Shown here one piece after another: positions 53,265-63,369 of a stretch of 64,000 bases of DNA. A program made the translations under genes and the position numbers. Below the pieces are notes generated by a model. That model was not told the DNA's origin, did no database searches, and saw only the letters and a list, made by a program, of their open reading frames with translations. The DNA comes from Candidatus Cybelea sp. (GTDB taxonomy: Bacteria > Vulcanimicrobiota > Vulcanimicrobiia > Vulcanimicrobiales > Vulcanimicrobiaceae). The stretch lies in assembly GCA_036489315.1 (NCBI GenBank), contig DASXFZ010000029.1:62001-126000 (forward strand). The letters are read 5' to 3'. Each line of letters starts with the position of its first letter. Within the stretch, counting starts at the first letter, position 1.

Positions 53265-54806
53265 TTGAAGCGACGCGACTTCGTTACACGGGCCGGTGCC
53301 GCCGCGGCCGGCGCCGCCGGCCTTCCTCGTTTTACCGCTTTTGCGAGCTCGGCGGCACGCGACCGCGAGAAGGTCGTGATCGTCGGCGCAGGGATCGCCG
53401 GGCTAACCGCGGCGCTGCGCTTGCGCGACGCCGGCATCGAGGCGACCCTCTACGACTCTGCCGCCCGCGTGGGCGGCCGGATGCACTCCGAGCGGCACTA
53501 CTGGAGCGAGGGACAGCACACGGAGTGGTGCGGCGCAATGGTCGACTCGACGCACGAAAACATTCGCGGCCTCGCCCGGCGTTTTGCCTTGCCGCTGCTC
53601 GACACGTACTCCGGGCGACCGCCGCGCGCGCGCGACACATGCTTCCTGAGCGGGCGCTACTACTCGATGGCCGATGCAGACCGCGACTTCGCCGGCGTCT
53701 ATCCGATTCTGCAGGCCCAGCTCGCACAGGTCGACCCGACGACGACCTACGCAAACGCGACCCCAACCGCGCGCCGGCTCGACGCGATGAGCATGCGCGA
53801 TTGGATCGTGCATTACGTTCCCGGAGGGCTCGGCAGCCAGCTCGGGCGCTTGATAAAAGAGGCGTACCGCAACGAGTACGGCCGGGAGATCGAAGAGCTC
53901 AGCGCGCTCAATCTGGTGCTGCAGCTCGGGCAGCAGCGCACCTACGCGCAGGCGCGCGAGATGAACGTCCTCGGATACTCCGATCAGCGTTACATCTTGG
54001 CCAACGGCAGCCAGGCGCTGCCCGAAGCGATCGCCGCATCGCTGCCGCCCGGCAGCATCCGCCTCGAGCGCCGGCTCGTCGGCATCGAGAAGGCGGACTA
54101 CGGCCTCTACGTACTCTATTTCCGGCATCGCGGTCTGCGCCAGATCGTCTACGCGGACCGCGTCGTGCTCGCGATACCGTTCATCGCGCTGCGCGCGGTC
54201 GATTATTCCGGCGCCGGCTTCGACGGTGCGAAGATCAACGCGATCGAGAATCTCGGGTACGGCTTTCACACGAAGCTGCACCTGCAGTTCGATCGACGAG
54301 CCTGGATGCGGCAGAATCATCCGTGGCCGCAACCCGCGAGCGGGCAGATCTGGACGACGCTGCGCGTCCAAAGCGCGCTGGATTTCTCGCTGGGGCAGCG
54401 GGGGCGCGACGGCCTCATCGAGGTCTTTACCGCCGCGTCGCCCGCGATGGTCGATACGCCCCCCAAGCCGTATTCGCGAATTGAAGACTCGCCGGCGGTG
54501 GCCTGGCACGTGCGCGACTTTTTCACGCAGCTCGAACGGATTTGGCCCGGGGTCGCATCCACCTGGACCGGCAAAGCCACCTTTGGCAACGCACAGGCCG
54601 ACCCGAACATTTTGGCCAGCTATTCCTGCTGGCTCGTCGGTCAGTGCACGACGATCGCCGGGCACGAGGCACGCGCGCAGGGCCGCGTTCATTTCGCCGG
54701 CGAGCACACCTCGGTGGAGTATCAAGGCTTCATGGAGGGCGGGGCACAGTCGGGATTGCGGGCCGCGGACGAAATCCTGGCGGACTACCGCATTCGGAGT
54801 CGCTAA
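53265..54806 (+). CDS. Flavin amine oxidase with Tat signal
   Basis: 513-aa FAD-containing amine oxidase (MAO/putrescine oxidase/L-amino-acid oxidase superfamily). TTG 53265 is preceded by AAGGAA, and the N-terminus KRRDFVTRAGAAAAGAAG is a twin-arginine signal, so the folded flavoprotein is probably exported. The FAD motif is VVIVGAGIAGLTAALRLRDAG near residue 37, with ARVGGRMHSE after it and the C-terminal VHFAGEHTSVEYQGFMEGGAQSGLRAADEI. The substrate could be putrescine or another primary amine, which fits the neighbouring transaminases. It starts 10 bases after the TonB receptor stop, and selB starts 13 bases after its own stop, so these may share a transcript. Confidence 0.9.
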   Translation: MKRRDFVTRAGAAAAGAAGLPRFTAFASSAARDREKVVIVGAGIAGLTAALRLRDAGIEATLYDSAARVGGRMHSERHYWSEGQHTEWCGAMVDSTHENIRGLARRFALPLLDTYSGRPPRARDTCFLSGRYYSMADADRDFAGVYPILQAQLAQVDPTTTYANATPTARRLDAMSMRDWIVHYVPGGLGSQLGRLIKEAYRNEYGREIEELSALNLVLQLGQQRTYAQAREMNVLGYSDQRYILANGSQALPEAIAASLPPGSIRLERRLVGIEKADYGLYVLYFRHRGLRQIVYADRVVLAIPFIALRAVDYSGAGFDGAKINAIENLGYGFHTKLHLQFDRRAWMRQNHPWPQPASGQIWTTLRVQSALDFSLGQRGRDGLIEVFTAASPAMVDTPPKPYSRIEDSPAVAWHVRDFFTQLERIWPGVASTWTGKATFGNAQADPNILASYSCWLVGQCTTIAGHEARAQGRVHFAGEHTSVEYQGFMEGGAQSGLRAADEILADYRIRSR

Positions 54807-54819
54807 GGACCGATTCGCG

Positions 54820-56673
54820 ATGCACGTGATCGGGACGGCAGGACACGTCGATCATGGAAAATCGGCGATCGTTGCCGCGCTGACCGGTACGAATCCCGAC
54901 CGCTTAGCGCAAGAGCGCGAGCGCGGCATGACCCTCGATCTCGGCTTCGCGCACCTGCGCTTTGCTGACGGCGTGGAAGGCGGAATCGTCGACGTGCCCG
55001 GTCACGAACGCTTCCTGCACAACATGCTCGCCGGAGCGGCCGGGATGGAGATTCTTCTGCTCGTCGTCGACGCCGTTGAAGGCGTCAGAGCGCAGACGCT
55101 CGAGCACCTCGCGATCCTTCGCTACCTCAATGTCCGCCGCACGATCGTCGTCGTCAACAAGATCGACCTGATCGAACCCGCGGATCGCGACGACGCCTGC
55201 CGGCGCATCCTGGCGCAACTGCAGGCCACGGTTGCGCGGGACGCGCCCTACTTTGCGGTCTCGGCGGTCACCGGCGAAAACGTGCAATCGCTCAAAGACG
55301 CGCTGCACGAGTTGCTCGCGGAGATGCCCGGCCGCAACGCAGAAGCGCCCGTTTATCTGCCGATCGATCGCGTCTTTTCGTTGACGGGACTGGGCACGGT
55401 CGTTACCGGTACGCTGATACAAGGCAGCATCGAAGCGGGTGACGCGCTGCGGGTGGAACCGGGCGGACACGCCGCCGCGGTGCGCAGCATCGGCGTCTTT
55501 GGATCGGTTCGCCCGCGCGCCGAAGCGGGTTCGCGCGTCGCGCTGAGCATTCCGGGAATCGACCATCGCGAGATCGTGCGCGGTCAAGCCGTCGTGGGAA
55601 CGGAGTTTGCGGCCGCGACGGATTTTGCGGTTCGCTTTACGCCGGCGCGGGGTGCGGCCGCATTCATGCGCCGGCGCACGCCGGTGCGCGCGTACATCGG
55701 CTCGGCGGAACGGCTCGGAGTACTGGTCGCCGGCGAGCCGTATGCCGACGAGGCGGAGACGCCGGCCCGGCTGCATCTGCGCGAGCCGGTGGTTGCATTT
55801 GCGGGCGTGCGGTTCGTCGTGCGCCGTCCGTCGCCGATGACGCTGCTCGGCGGCGGTTACGTCGAAGGAGCGGGACGCGGCGAAGCGCCCGAGGCGGAGG
55901 ACCCCGACGACGCCTTGCTCGCGCGCATCTTGCAGGCGCGCGGGCTCGAACCGGCGACTGCGCTCGAGCTCTCCGCCGCCGCGAACGTGCGCGAAGCGGC
56001 AACGGCGGCTGCGCTCGCGCGCTTAGTCGAGCACGGCGACGTGCTTGCGCTCGATAAACCGCGCGCCTACGTCTCGGGCTCAGCCGCCGGCACGCTGCTC
56101 GCAAGCGTCTTGGCGCAGCTCGACGAAGCGCAGCGGGCCGAGCCGTGGTCGATGGGAATGACCTCGATCGCGCTCTCGCGGGCGCTCGACGTCTCCGAGG
56201 GCGTGCTCGTGCGCGTCCTCGAGCACTTTGCCGATGACGGGCGCCTGGTCAATCGTCGCGGTTACTACGCGACGCTCGAGTACCAGCCGGCGCTGACGCT
56301 CGAGCAGCGAGCCTTCTTCGACCATTTGGTTCCGCTCGACGAAGGGCAACCGTTCGTTCCGATTCCGTTCGCCGGCGTCGCCGCGGCGGTGAAGACTTCG
56401 CGCTTGCCCGGCATCGCGAAGGCGTTCGACACGATGCTGGCCCGCGGTACGCTCGTGAAGGTCGGCGACGACCTCTATCGCGGCGCGCAGATCGGGCGGA
56501 TCGTGGCGAGCGTTCGCAGCTATCTCGAAAAGAACGGCACGATGACCGCCGCGCATTTCCGCGATCTGCTCGGAAGCTCGCGAAGATACGCCGTTCCGCT
56601 GTTGGAATGGCTGGACGCGCAGGGGGTGACGATTCGCAGCGGCGATCGGCGCGTGCTGCGCAAGCAACTCTAG
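54820..56673 (+). CDS. selB: Selenocysteine-specific elongation factor SelB
   Basis: GTPase that carries Sec-tRNA(Sec) to UGA codons next to a SECIS hairpin. From ATG 54820 it is 617 aa, typical for bacterial SelB. G1 is GTAGHVDHGKSAIVAALTG at the N-terminus; RERGMTLDLGFAHL (switch I), DVPGHERFLHNMLAGA and NKIDLIEP follow. Domain II has IDRVFSLTGLGTVVTGTLIQG. The C-terminal half consists of winged-helix domains that read the SECIS (WH4 ends SSRRYAVPLLEWLDAQGVTIRSGDRRVL). The longer open frame upstream overlaps the amine oxidase gene and is not SelB-like. It pairs functionally with selA at 42237. Confidence 0.95.
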   Translation: MHVIGTAGHVDHGKSAIVAALTGTNPDRLAQERERGMTLDLGFAHLRFADGVEGGIVDVPGHERFLHNMLAGAAGMEILLLVVDAVEGVRAQTLEHLAILRYLNVRRTIVVVNKIDLIEPADRDDACRRILAQLQATVARDAPYFAVSAVTGENVQSLKDALHELLAEMPGRNAEAPVYLPIDRVFSLTGLGTVVTGTLIQGSIEAGDALRVEPGGHAAAVRSIGVFGSVRPRAEAGSRVALSIPGIDHREIVRGQAVVGTEFAAATDFAVRFTPARGAAAFMRRRTPVRAYIGSAERLGVLVAGEPYADEAETPARLHLREPVVAFAGVRFVVRRPSPMTLLGGGYVEGAGRGEAPEAEDPDDALLARILQARGLEPATALELSAAANVREAATAAALARLVEHGDVLALDKPRAYVSGSAAGTLLASVLAQLDEAQRAEPWSMGMTSIALSRALDVSEGVLVRVLEHFADDGRLVNRRGYYATLEYQPALTLEQRAFFDHLVPLDEGQPFVPIPFAGVAAAVKTSRLPGIAKAFDTMLARGTLVKVGDDLYRGAQIGRIVASVRSYLEKNGTMTAAHFRDLLGSSRRYAVPLLEWLDAQGVTIRSGDRRVLRKQL

Positions 56674-56687
56674 CGTCTTTTGCGCTC

Positions 56688-59183
56688 TTAGACCGCGAGC
56701 GCTTCGCGCGCCGCCTGCTCTTCGGAGAGCGCCGCACCTTCGGCGGCAAAGGCCTCGATCTCGTCCTCGGCGAGGCGCTCGCGAAGCGCCGCAACCAAAA
56801 TCTCGTACGTCCGCCGCTCGGTGAGATCTCGTTCGCAGCCCTCGCTTCGATACCACGCATCGACGTAGCCGCGCAGGCGCGCGCCGCGGCGGCTCTCGCC
56901 GCGCAGCGCCGCAACGGCGGCCAGATGCTGCGTGGCGATCGCGGCGTCCATGGAGTGCGCGCCGCGAGCGAGCGCGAGCGCCTGCGCCGCCGCGCAGCGC
57001 GCACCGTCGATGTTGCCCAGCGCGAGCTGATAGGCCGCGGCATTTGCTCGCGCGGTAATTTCTAAGCGCTTGACCCGCACGCGGTGCGCCGCGAGCGCGG
57101 CCGCTTCGGCGTACTCGAGCGCGCGCTCGGGATTTCCGGCACTAAACTCGAGCTCCGCCATGTTGTGGCGAAGGACGGTCGCCTCGAGCGTGTCTCCCAG
57201 CGCCGTCATCAGCGAAAGCGCCTGCGTGTAGAACTGCCGTGCGTCGTCGACCAGACCGAGACGCGCGGCGATGCTCGCGCGCATGCCGAGTGCGCCGGCG
57301 TAACGACGCGTCCCCCGCAGGCCTCGTTCTTTGGAGATCAGCAACGCCGTCTCGGTGGCCTCCAGCGCCTCGGCGATCCGTCCGGCGTGCAGGAGGCCTG
57401 CACTCAACTGGTAGAGGCACCCGACTTTGGCGTAGGGCTCGTCGCAGTGCTCGAAGAGGCCCAACGCGCGCCGCGCGGCATCGACTTTGTGAGTTCCAAA
57501 GCTGATCGTCGACAACGTTCCCCACACCTGCGCCGCGACGCCCGGCGCGGCGGCCGCGTCCACGCGCTCGAGCACGGCTTCGAGCCAGCGGCGCGGCTGC
57601 GCATCGCCGCGATTCATCCGCCACGTACGCGTAGACGCACAGGCCAGCCGCGAAGCGATCGAGACTTCGCCGGCCGCGAGCGCCCAGTCGATCGCCGCCC
57701 TCGCGTTGTCGAGTTCCGGCTCCATCTCACCCGGCCACGATCGTGCCGGCGTTGCGCGGAGAGTATCGTCCGGCCGGGGATCGTAGGCACGTTCGCCGCG
57801 TTCGGCAAGATCGAGGCAGGCGAGTGCGTGGCGCCGAGCGATCGCGTCGGCTTCGTTGCGGGCAATCAGTTTTTCGCGTGCGTATTCTCGGAACGACTCG
57901 AGGAGCCGGTAGCGCGGTTCGCTGCCTTCGAGATCGGCGGTCAGCAGCGACTTATCGAGCAGCGAGGAGAGCAGGTCGAGCATGTCGAGCATGTCGGTCT
58001 CTCCATCGTCGCTCGAGGCACAGACGGCTGTGGCGCCGGCGAGCGTACACCCGCCGGCGAAAACGGAGAGTCGCTCGAAGACGCGCTGCTCCGGCGCGGG
58101 CAGCAGGTCGTAGCTCCAGTCGATCGCCGAGCGCATCGTTTGCTGGCGCGGCAGCGCGGTCCGCGCGCCTCCGGTGAGCAAGCGAAAGCGATCGTCGAGC
58201 ATCTCGTCGAGCGCCTTGAGCGAAAGGAGATTCGCGCGAGCTGCGGCGAGCTCGATCGCCAGCGGAATTCCGTCGAGCCGGCGGCAGAGCCCGGCGACGG
58301 TGGGCGCGTTTTCGTCGGTGAGCTCGAAGCGATGGTCGACCGCCCGCGCCCGATCGACGAAGAGCTCGATCGCCCCGTACTCGGCCGCCTCGCTAGCAGA
58401 GAGTTCACGCGATGCCGAGGCCCGGGGCGTGCTCAGCGAGGGAAGCCGGTAGGTGCGTTCCCCAGCGAGCCGCAGCGGCTCGCGGCTGGTCGCCAGAACG
58501 CGCAGCCGCGGACAGGCTCCGAGCAAACTCTCCGCGACCCGCGCGGCTTCGCCCGCGACGTGTTCGCAGTTATCGAGAACCAGCAGAAGCGACTTGCTCT
58601 TGAGGTGTTCGATTAGGCGATCGAGCAGCGGGCGGTGCGGCGCTTCTTGCACTCCCAACGATGAGGCAATCGCTGCGACGACCAAAGAAGGATCGCCGAG
58701 CGGCGCCAGCCCCACGAAGCGAGCGCCGTCAATTCCAGTGTAGGCCGCGGCGATCCGCAAGGCGGTGCGTGTCTTCCCGATGCCGCCGGCACCGATCAGG
58801 GTGACGAGTCGATGCTCGCGCACGAGCGCGGCGATCTCGTCGAGCTCCTTTTTCCGCCCCACGAACGAGGTCAGTGCGAGCGGCAGGTTCGAGCCGCCCT
58901 CGGGGCTTGGGGTCGCTGCGCCGTGCCGCCGCGCGCCCGAGCGGGCGGCAGCGGCTGCGAAGGCGCGCCGCTGCTCGTCGGTCAGCGTCAGCGCGCCGGC
59001 CAGCAACGTCAGCGTTTCGCGTTGCGGCGTTCGGCGATGTCCGCGCTCGAGCGCGCTGATGCCGTCCGCGCTCATGCGCGCGCGTTCGGCGAGGGCCTCC
59101 TGCGAAAGACCGGCAGCAAGGCGGTGGTGCCGCAAGAGCACTCCAAAATCCAGCGCGCCCGGTGCTCGCGCCTCGTCCTCCAT
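56688..59183 (-). CDS. XRE-type regulator with NB-ARC ATPase and TPR domains
   Basis: 831-aa signal-transduction ATPase from ATG 59183. Residues 12-67 are a Cro/C1-type helix-turn-helix (LLRHHRLAAGLSQEALAERARMS, ISALERGHRRTPQRETLTLL). The NB-ARC-like ATPase starts with SFVGRKKELDEI and P-loop GAGGIGKTR (131-139), with LLLVLDNCEHV as Walker B, VLATSREPLRLAGE as sensor and CRRLDGIPLAIELAAAR as the GxP-like motif. The C-terminal 400 residues are Ala/Leu-rich TPR repeats. Such AfsR/MalT-like STAND proteins act as ligand-gated transcription factors. The target is unknown. Continuous open frame upstream to 59393 is not conserved. It lies downstream of the RMD1-like gene on the same strand (gap 47 bases). 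Confidence 0.9.
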   Translation of the reverse strand: MEDEARAPGALDFGVLLRHHRLAAGLSQEALAERARMSADGISALERGHRRTPQRETLTLLAGALTLTDEQRRAFAAAAARSGARRHGAATPSPEGGSNLPLALTSFVGRKKELDEIAALVREHRLVTLIGAGGIGKTRTALRIAAAYTGIDGARFVGLAPLGDPSLVVAAIASSLGVQEAPHRPLLDRLIEHLKSKSLLLVLDNCEHVAGEAARVAESLLGACPRLRVLATSREPLRLAGERTYRLPSLSTPRASASRELSASEAAEYGAIELFVDRARAVDHRFELTDENAPTVAGLCRRLDGIPLAIELAAARANLLSLKALDEMLDDRFRLLTGGARTALPRQQTMRSAIDWSYDLLPAPEQRVFERLSVFAGGCTLAGATAVCASSDDGETDMLDMLDLLSSLLDKSLLTADLEGSEPRYRLLESFREYAREKLIARNEADAIARRHALACLDLAERGERAYDPRPDDTLRATPARSWPGEMEPELDNARAAIDWALAAGEVSIASRLACASTRTWRMNRGDAQPRRWLEAVLERVDAAAAPGVAAQVWGTLSTISFGTHKVDAARRALGLFEHCDEPYAKVGCLYQLSAGLLHAGRIAEALEATETALLISKERGLRGTRRYAGALGMRASIAARLGLVDDARQFYTQALSLMTALGDTLEATVLRHNMAELEFSAGNPERALEYAEAAALAAHRVRVKRLEITARANAAAYQLALGNIDGARCAAAQALALARGAHSMDAAIATQHLAAVAALRGESRRGARLRGYVDAWYRSEGCERDLTERRTYEILVAALRERLAEDEIEAFAAEGAALSEEQAAREALAV

Positions 59184-59230
59184 GATTCGCCGGGCTTTCG
59201 CGCCGCCGCGGCGCGCATCCTCACCTCGGC

Positions 59231-60319
59231 TTACATGTGCAGCAGCGTGAGGACGCCGATCACGACCTCGATCGCCACGAGCGCGACGATCGTAACTTCG
59301 AGAAACTCGTCGCGCCGGCTGCGCGCCTGATCGCTGAAGAAGCGATACATCTCGCCGACGCTGGCCAGCTTCGTGTCGATCTGGCGCTGCCAATCGGAGA
59401 GTCCGAGCCTCGTCGCTGCGGCTCGATAGATACGCGCGTAGTATGCGTCGCCGACGACCTTGAGGGCGTTGGTCGAACGATCCGTCAGCTCGAGCACGTC
59501 GACGATCAGATACCGGAGCACTGCGGCCTGTTCGGCCTCGCGGCGTCCGCGCAGCGACCTTGGCGGGCCGCTGGGCTGCATTTTGTAGATTCCGTCGAGC
59601 TCGTGGTCGAGCAGCGCGTCGTAGGTTCGCAGCTCGAGCAGCTGCGAGTTGGCGAACTCCAAAATGTCTTCGATCGCGAGCGCGCTCTCACGGCGATCGT
59701 AGACGAACGCGGTATCCCACTGCACGATCGTCAGATCGTCTTCGTAGTAGGAAAACCTCATGCGCAGTGCTTCTTCCGCTTCGCTCGCCGCCAGCGGCTT
59801 GCGCTCTCCGAGCAGAAGGCCGGCCAGCGCTCCGGCATGTTCGTCGATCAGCGTCTCCGCATCGACGCTTTCGGTAAAACGGTCGATCTCGACGATCACG
59901 TAATCTTCGACAAGCGGAGGATGCCGGTCGTCGAATGCCGCGGCGTACTCGCTGCAAACGCGCTCGACCGCCGTTTGCGCGAAGCTCGCGATGCGTTCGT
60001 CGGTGCGAGCCCGATCGACCAGCGAGTTGAGATCGTTCCAACTCCCGGACGCGGGAAAGCTCAGTCGCAGCGATACTACCCCGTAGTCGTACATTTTGAG
60101 GCGCACCGAACAGCGCAGCGCGCCGAACGAAGCGTCCTCGAGGTTGGCGACCAGCGGCGGCACCGGAAACTGCAGGTATGGTTGCGCGTGCGGATGCAGC
60201 GGAAGCGCTGCCGGAGCGCGCGACTGCGCGCCGAGTGCGCCGGCCTTTGCGAGATCGATCGTGTCGGCGACATCGAATAAGTAATAGGCTCGTACGGCAC
60301 CGGCGGCGATGTCGAGCAT
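59231..60319 (-). CDS. RMD1/YagE (DUF155) family protein
   Basis: 362-aa protein of the RMD1/YagE family. Features are SVRLKMYDYGVVSLRLSF near residue 73, ALRMRFSYYEDDLTIVQWDTAFVYD, ILEFANSQLLELRTYDALLD and, at the end, FLEVTIVALVAIEVVIGVLTLLHM, a C-terminal TM helix that anchors the family in the membrane. Yeast and fungal members act in mitochondria and sporulation; the bacterial role is unknown. It is divergent from the second BNR-repeat gene and 47 bases upstream of the XRE/NB-ARC regulator. Confidence 0.87.
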   Translation of the reverse strand: MLDIAAGAVRAYYLFDVADTIDLAKAGALGAQSRAPAALPLHPHAQPYLQFPVPPLVANLEDASFGALRCSVRLKMYDYGVVSLRLSFPASGSWNDLNSLVDRARTDERIASFAQTAVERVCSEYAAAFDDRHPPLVEDYVIVEIDRFTESVDAETLIDEHAGALAGLLLGERKPLAASEAEEALRMRFSYYEDDLTIVQWDTAFVYDRRESALAIEDILEFANSQLLELRTYDALLDHELDGIYKMQPSGPPRSLRGRREAEQAAVLRYLIVDVLELTDRSTNALKVVGDAYYARIYRAAATRLGLSDWQRQIDTKLASVGEMYRFFSDQARSRRDEFLEVTIVALVAIEVVIGVLTLLHM

Positions 60320-60405
60320 CCAAGCCGCGCTTACGGCGCCGCTGGGCGCGCTCCTTTGAATGAAGCGAGGAGAGGTACGGCTCTGGTACCGTTAAAGAAG
60401 CGACG

Positions 60406-63369
60406 ATGCTCCCAATGCTTGTGCTGGGCGCTGCCGTCGGCGCCGCGCCCTTTGCCGGACTGACCTTCCGGGAGATCGGCCCCGCAATCAGCGGCGGACG
60501 CAGTACCGCGGTGGCCGGCAGCGATCGCGACCCGCATCTCTACTACGCGGGCGGTGCGGGCGGCGGCGTCTTCAAAAGTACCGACGGGGGTGCGTCGTGG
60601 ACCGCCGTCTTCGATCGCGAGGGCGCCGCGCCAATCGGCGCCATCGCCATCGCTACCCGCAACGAGCGGGTCGTTTGGGTCGGTACCGGCGAGTCGAACC
60701 CGCGCAACGACGTGGAATCGGGAGACGGCATCTATCGTTCGGTCGACGGCGGCGCGAGCTGGCGCCACGCCGGGCTGCGGCGGTCGGCCCACATCTCGGC
60801 AATCAGCATCGATCCGCGCAATCCGAGCGTCGTTGCGGTCGGGGCACTCGGCCGCGTCTCGGCCGGCGACGCGAATCGTGGGGTTTACGTGACGCGCGAC
60901 GACGGTGTCCATTGGAGCCGGACGTTATACGCGGGTCCGTTGAGCGGCGTCTCGTCTTTGGTGCGCCTGCCGAATCATCCGTCGACGCTCTTCGCGGGCG
61001 TCTGGCAGCTCCGGCGCCTTCCCTGGACGCTGGAGAGCGGCGGCCCGCGCGGCGGGATCTATCGTTCCGACGATAACGGCGCCACTTGGCGGAAGCTGAG
61101 TGGGCACGGCCTTCCTCGCGGCCTGACCGGGCGCATCGGGCTCGCTGCCGGAACGCGCGGCCGGATCTACGCGCTCGTGCAGTCGCGCGAGGGCGATCTC
61201 TGGCGCTCCGACGACGGCGGAGCGAACTGGCGGGTGATGCCTCATAGTCCGCTGCTCGGCGCGCGGCCGTTCTATTTCAGCAGCGTCTACGTCGATCCGG
61301 CCAATCCCGATCGGCTGATCAACGTAAGCCTCATACTCTCGCTGAGCACCAATGGCGGCCGCTCCTTTCATCCGATCGCGGAGGACGCCGGATGGGACTA
61401 CCACGCGATTTGGTGGTCCGCCGACGGCAGGCGCATCATCAACGGCAGCGATGAAGGCGTAATCCTCTCCGCCGACGGCGGCGCACGGTTTTGGCAGCCC
61501 TACGATCTTCCGTTCGCACAGCCGTACCACGTGGGTCTCGACGGCCCGCCGCCCGATTATCGCGTCTGCATCGGTTTGCAGGACGATAACTCATGGTGCG
61601 GTCCGTCGGCGCCGCCCAATGGGATCGGCGTGATGAACCGCGATTGGTATCAAGTCGGCGCGGGGGACGGCATGTGGGTACTCGCCGATCCGCACGATCC
61701 CAACCTCGTGTGGTCGACGTCGACGAACTCCGACACCGGCCAAGTCTATCTGTGGAACGCGCGCACGCGCCAGGCGCGCGACGTCTCCCCGGATGCCGAG
61801 TCCAACGGAGTCAAACCGGCGAGCGCGCTCGACTACCGCTTCAACTGGGACACGCCGATCGCGTTTACCGACGACGGCAACGCGCTGGTCGGCGGTAACG
61901 TTCTCTTCGAAAGCGCGGACCGCGGGGAGACGTGGAGCGTTCTCAGTCCGGATCTCACGCGCAACGATCGCAGCAAACAGGGACCATCGGGCGGTCCCGT
62001 TTCGTACGATCAGTCGGGGGCCGAGTTCTACGATACGATTCTTTACATTGCAACCACGAAGCTCGATCCCGCGCTGATCTGGGTTACAACCGACGACGGG
62101 CTCGTGCAGATTACGCGCAATGCCGGCGCGCCGGGGAAAACCTCGTGGCAGAATGTCTCACCCCCGGTCTCGCTCGTCCCCCCGTGGGGCCGCATCACCT
62201 GCATCGATCCGGGGCGCTTTGCAGCCGGAACGGCATTCATCGCCGTCGAGCGCCATCTCAACGGAGACGAACGCCCGTACGTGCTGCAGACCAACGACTA
62301 CGGAAGCACGTGGCGTTCGATTGCCGGAGATTTGCCGCGCGATCGGTACGTGCGCACCATTCGCCAAGATCCGCGCGACGGCAACGTGCTCTATGCCGGC
62401 ACCAATCGCGGCGTCTGGGTAACGTTGAACGGAGGATCGCACTGGCAGCCGCTCCGTTTGAATATGCCGGCGACGGCGATTTACGATCTCGAGATCGAAA
62501 CGCAGGCTAACGATCTCGTGGTTGGAGCGCATGGCCGCGGCGTCTGGATCCTCGACGACCTGACGCCGATCCAGCGGTGGAGCGGCGCAAACGCAGGGCG
62601 CGTCACGCTCTTTGCGCCGCGCGACGCGATCCAAATGTGGAACTGGCCGCCGGTCAATACGTTTACCGATCCATTGCTCCCCTACAACGAGTACATCGGC
62701 GACGGCGGCGACGGAGGCGCGATCGTAACCTACTTTCTTCCGAGCGGCGCGAAGCGGGCGTCGATCGCGATCCTCGATTCGCGCGGGCGCGCGGTGCGGC
62801 ATTTGAAAGACGACGACGTGCCGAAAGACGCCGGAATGAACCGGGCTTCGTGGGATCTCACCGAAGACGGCCCGGTTCAGTGGCGCGGCACGTACAAGCA
62901 GAACCGCGGGCCTGACGCCGGACCCGAAGTCGTGCCGCAAACCTTCACCGTCGCGTTGACGGTCGACGGCGTCACGAACTCTGTTCCGCTCGTCGTCCGG
63001 GCGGATCCCAGCACTCCGAACGTGCCGGCGCTCGAGATACGGTATAACACGCTCGCAAGGCTCTTTGGCGAACTGAGCACGATCGATACGATGCTCAACG
63101 GCATCGACGAGCGTCTGCGCGGGGCGACGCCGGCGCAGGCCCAGCGGCTGCGGGCCGTTCGGGAGCGCCTGAGCTACGATCCGCGCAACATCGAAGACCT
63201 TACGGGGCCGGCGCAGTTGCGTGAGGACGTGCTCGACCTCATATCGCGTGTCGAGAGCTCGTTTGCCCCGGCGACCCGGGCCGAAGTGCTCCAGGCGAGC
63301 CGATACTCGGACCGGCTCGCTCCGATTGAATCTGATTACCAGGCTGCGCTGTCAACAGGTGGGAGATGA
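60406..63369 (+). CDS. Large BNR/sortilin (VPS10)-like repeat protein, copy 2
   Basis: 987-aa paralogue of the 31200-34187 protein with the same overall plan: a hydrophobic start ([13 protein letters not shown]), the opening [20 protein letters not shown], repeated Asp-boxes such as [45 protein letters not shown] and [14 protein letters not shown], and a helical C-terminal tail. Where copy 1 has the PSTSSGQA insertion this protein has an intact stretch ([19 protein letters not shown]). Family members form ten-bladed propellers and often are called glycosyl hydrolases; no catalytic residues are evident. The last bases overlap the clpB start (ATGA at 63366). Confidence 0.86.
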   Translation: MLPMLVLGAAVGAAPFAGLTFREIGPAISGGRSTAVAGSDRDPHLYYAGGAGGGVFKSTDGGASWTAVFDREGAAPIGAIAIATRNERVVWVGTGESNPRNDVESGDGIYRSVDGGASWRHAGLRRSAHISAISIDPRNPSVVAVGALGRVSAGDANRGVYVTRDDGVHWSRTLYAGPLSGVSSLVRLPNHPSTLFAGVWQLRRLPWTLESGGPRGGIYRSDDNGATWRKLSGHGLPRGLTGRIGLAAGTRGRIYALVQSREGDLWRSDDGGANWRVMPHSPLLGARPFYFSSVYVDPANPDRLINVSLILSLSTNGGRSFHPIAEDAGWDYHAIWWSADGRRIINGSDEGVILSADGGARFWQPYDLPFAQPYHVGLDGPPPDYRVCIGLQDDNSWCGPSAPPNGIGVMNRDWYQVGAGDGMWVLADPHDPNLVWSTSTNSDTGQVYLWNARTRQARDVSPDAESNGVKPASALDYRFNWDTPIAFTDDGNALVGGNVLFESADRGETWSVLSPDLTRNDRSKQGPSGGPVSYDQSGAEFYDTILYIATTKLDPALIWVTTDDGLVQITRNAGAPGKTSWQNVSPPVSLVPPWGRITCIDPGRFAAGTAFIAVERHLNGDERPYVLQTNDYGSTWRSIAGDLPRDRYVRTIRQDPRDGNVLYAGTNRGVWVTLNGGSHWQPLRLNMPATAIYDLEIETQANDLVVGAHGRGVWILDDLTPIQRWSGANAGRVTLFAPRDAIQMWNWPPVNTFTDPLLPYNEYIGDGGDGGAIVTYFLPSGAKRASIAILDSRGRAVRHLKDDDVPKDAGMNRASWDLTEDGPVQWRGTYKQNRGPDAGPEVVPQTFTVALTVDGVTNSVPLVVRADPSTPNVPALEIRYNTLARLFGELSTIDTMLNGIDERLRGATPAQAQRLRAVRERLSYDPRNIEDLTGPAQLREDVLDLISRVESSFAPATRAEVLQASRYSDRLAPIESDYQAALSTGGR

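Noticed and set aside
54226-54819. Upstream extension of the SelB frame
   Set aside because: It overlaps the C-terminal third of the amine oxidase gene and encodes no SelB-like sequence; the G1 motif follows the ATG at 54820.
57084-58616. 510-codon plus-strand open frame opposite the XRE/NB-ARC regulator
   Set aside because: Arg/Glu/Gly-rich shadow; the opposite strand has intact P-loop, Walker B and TPR features.
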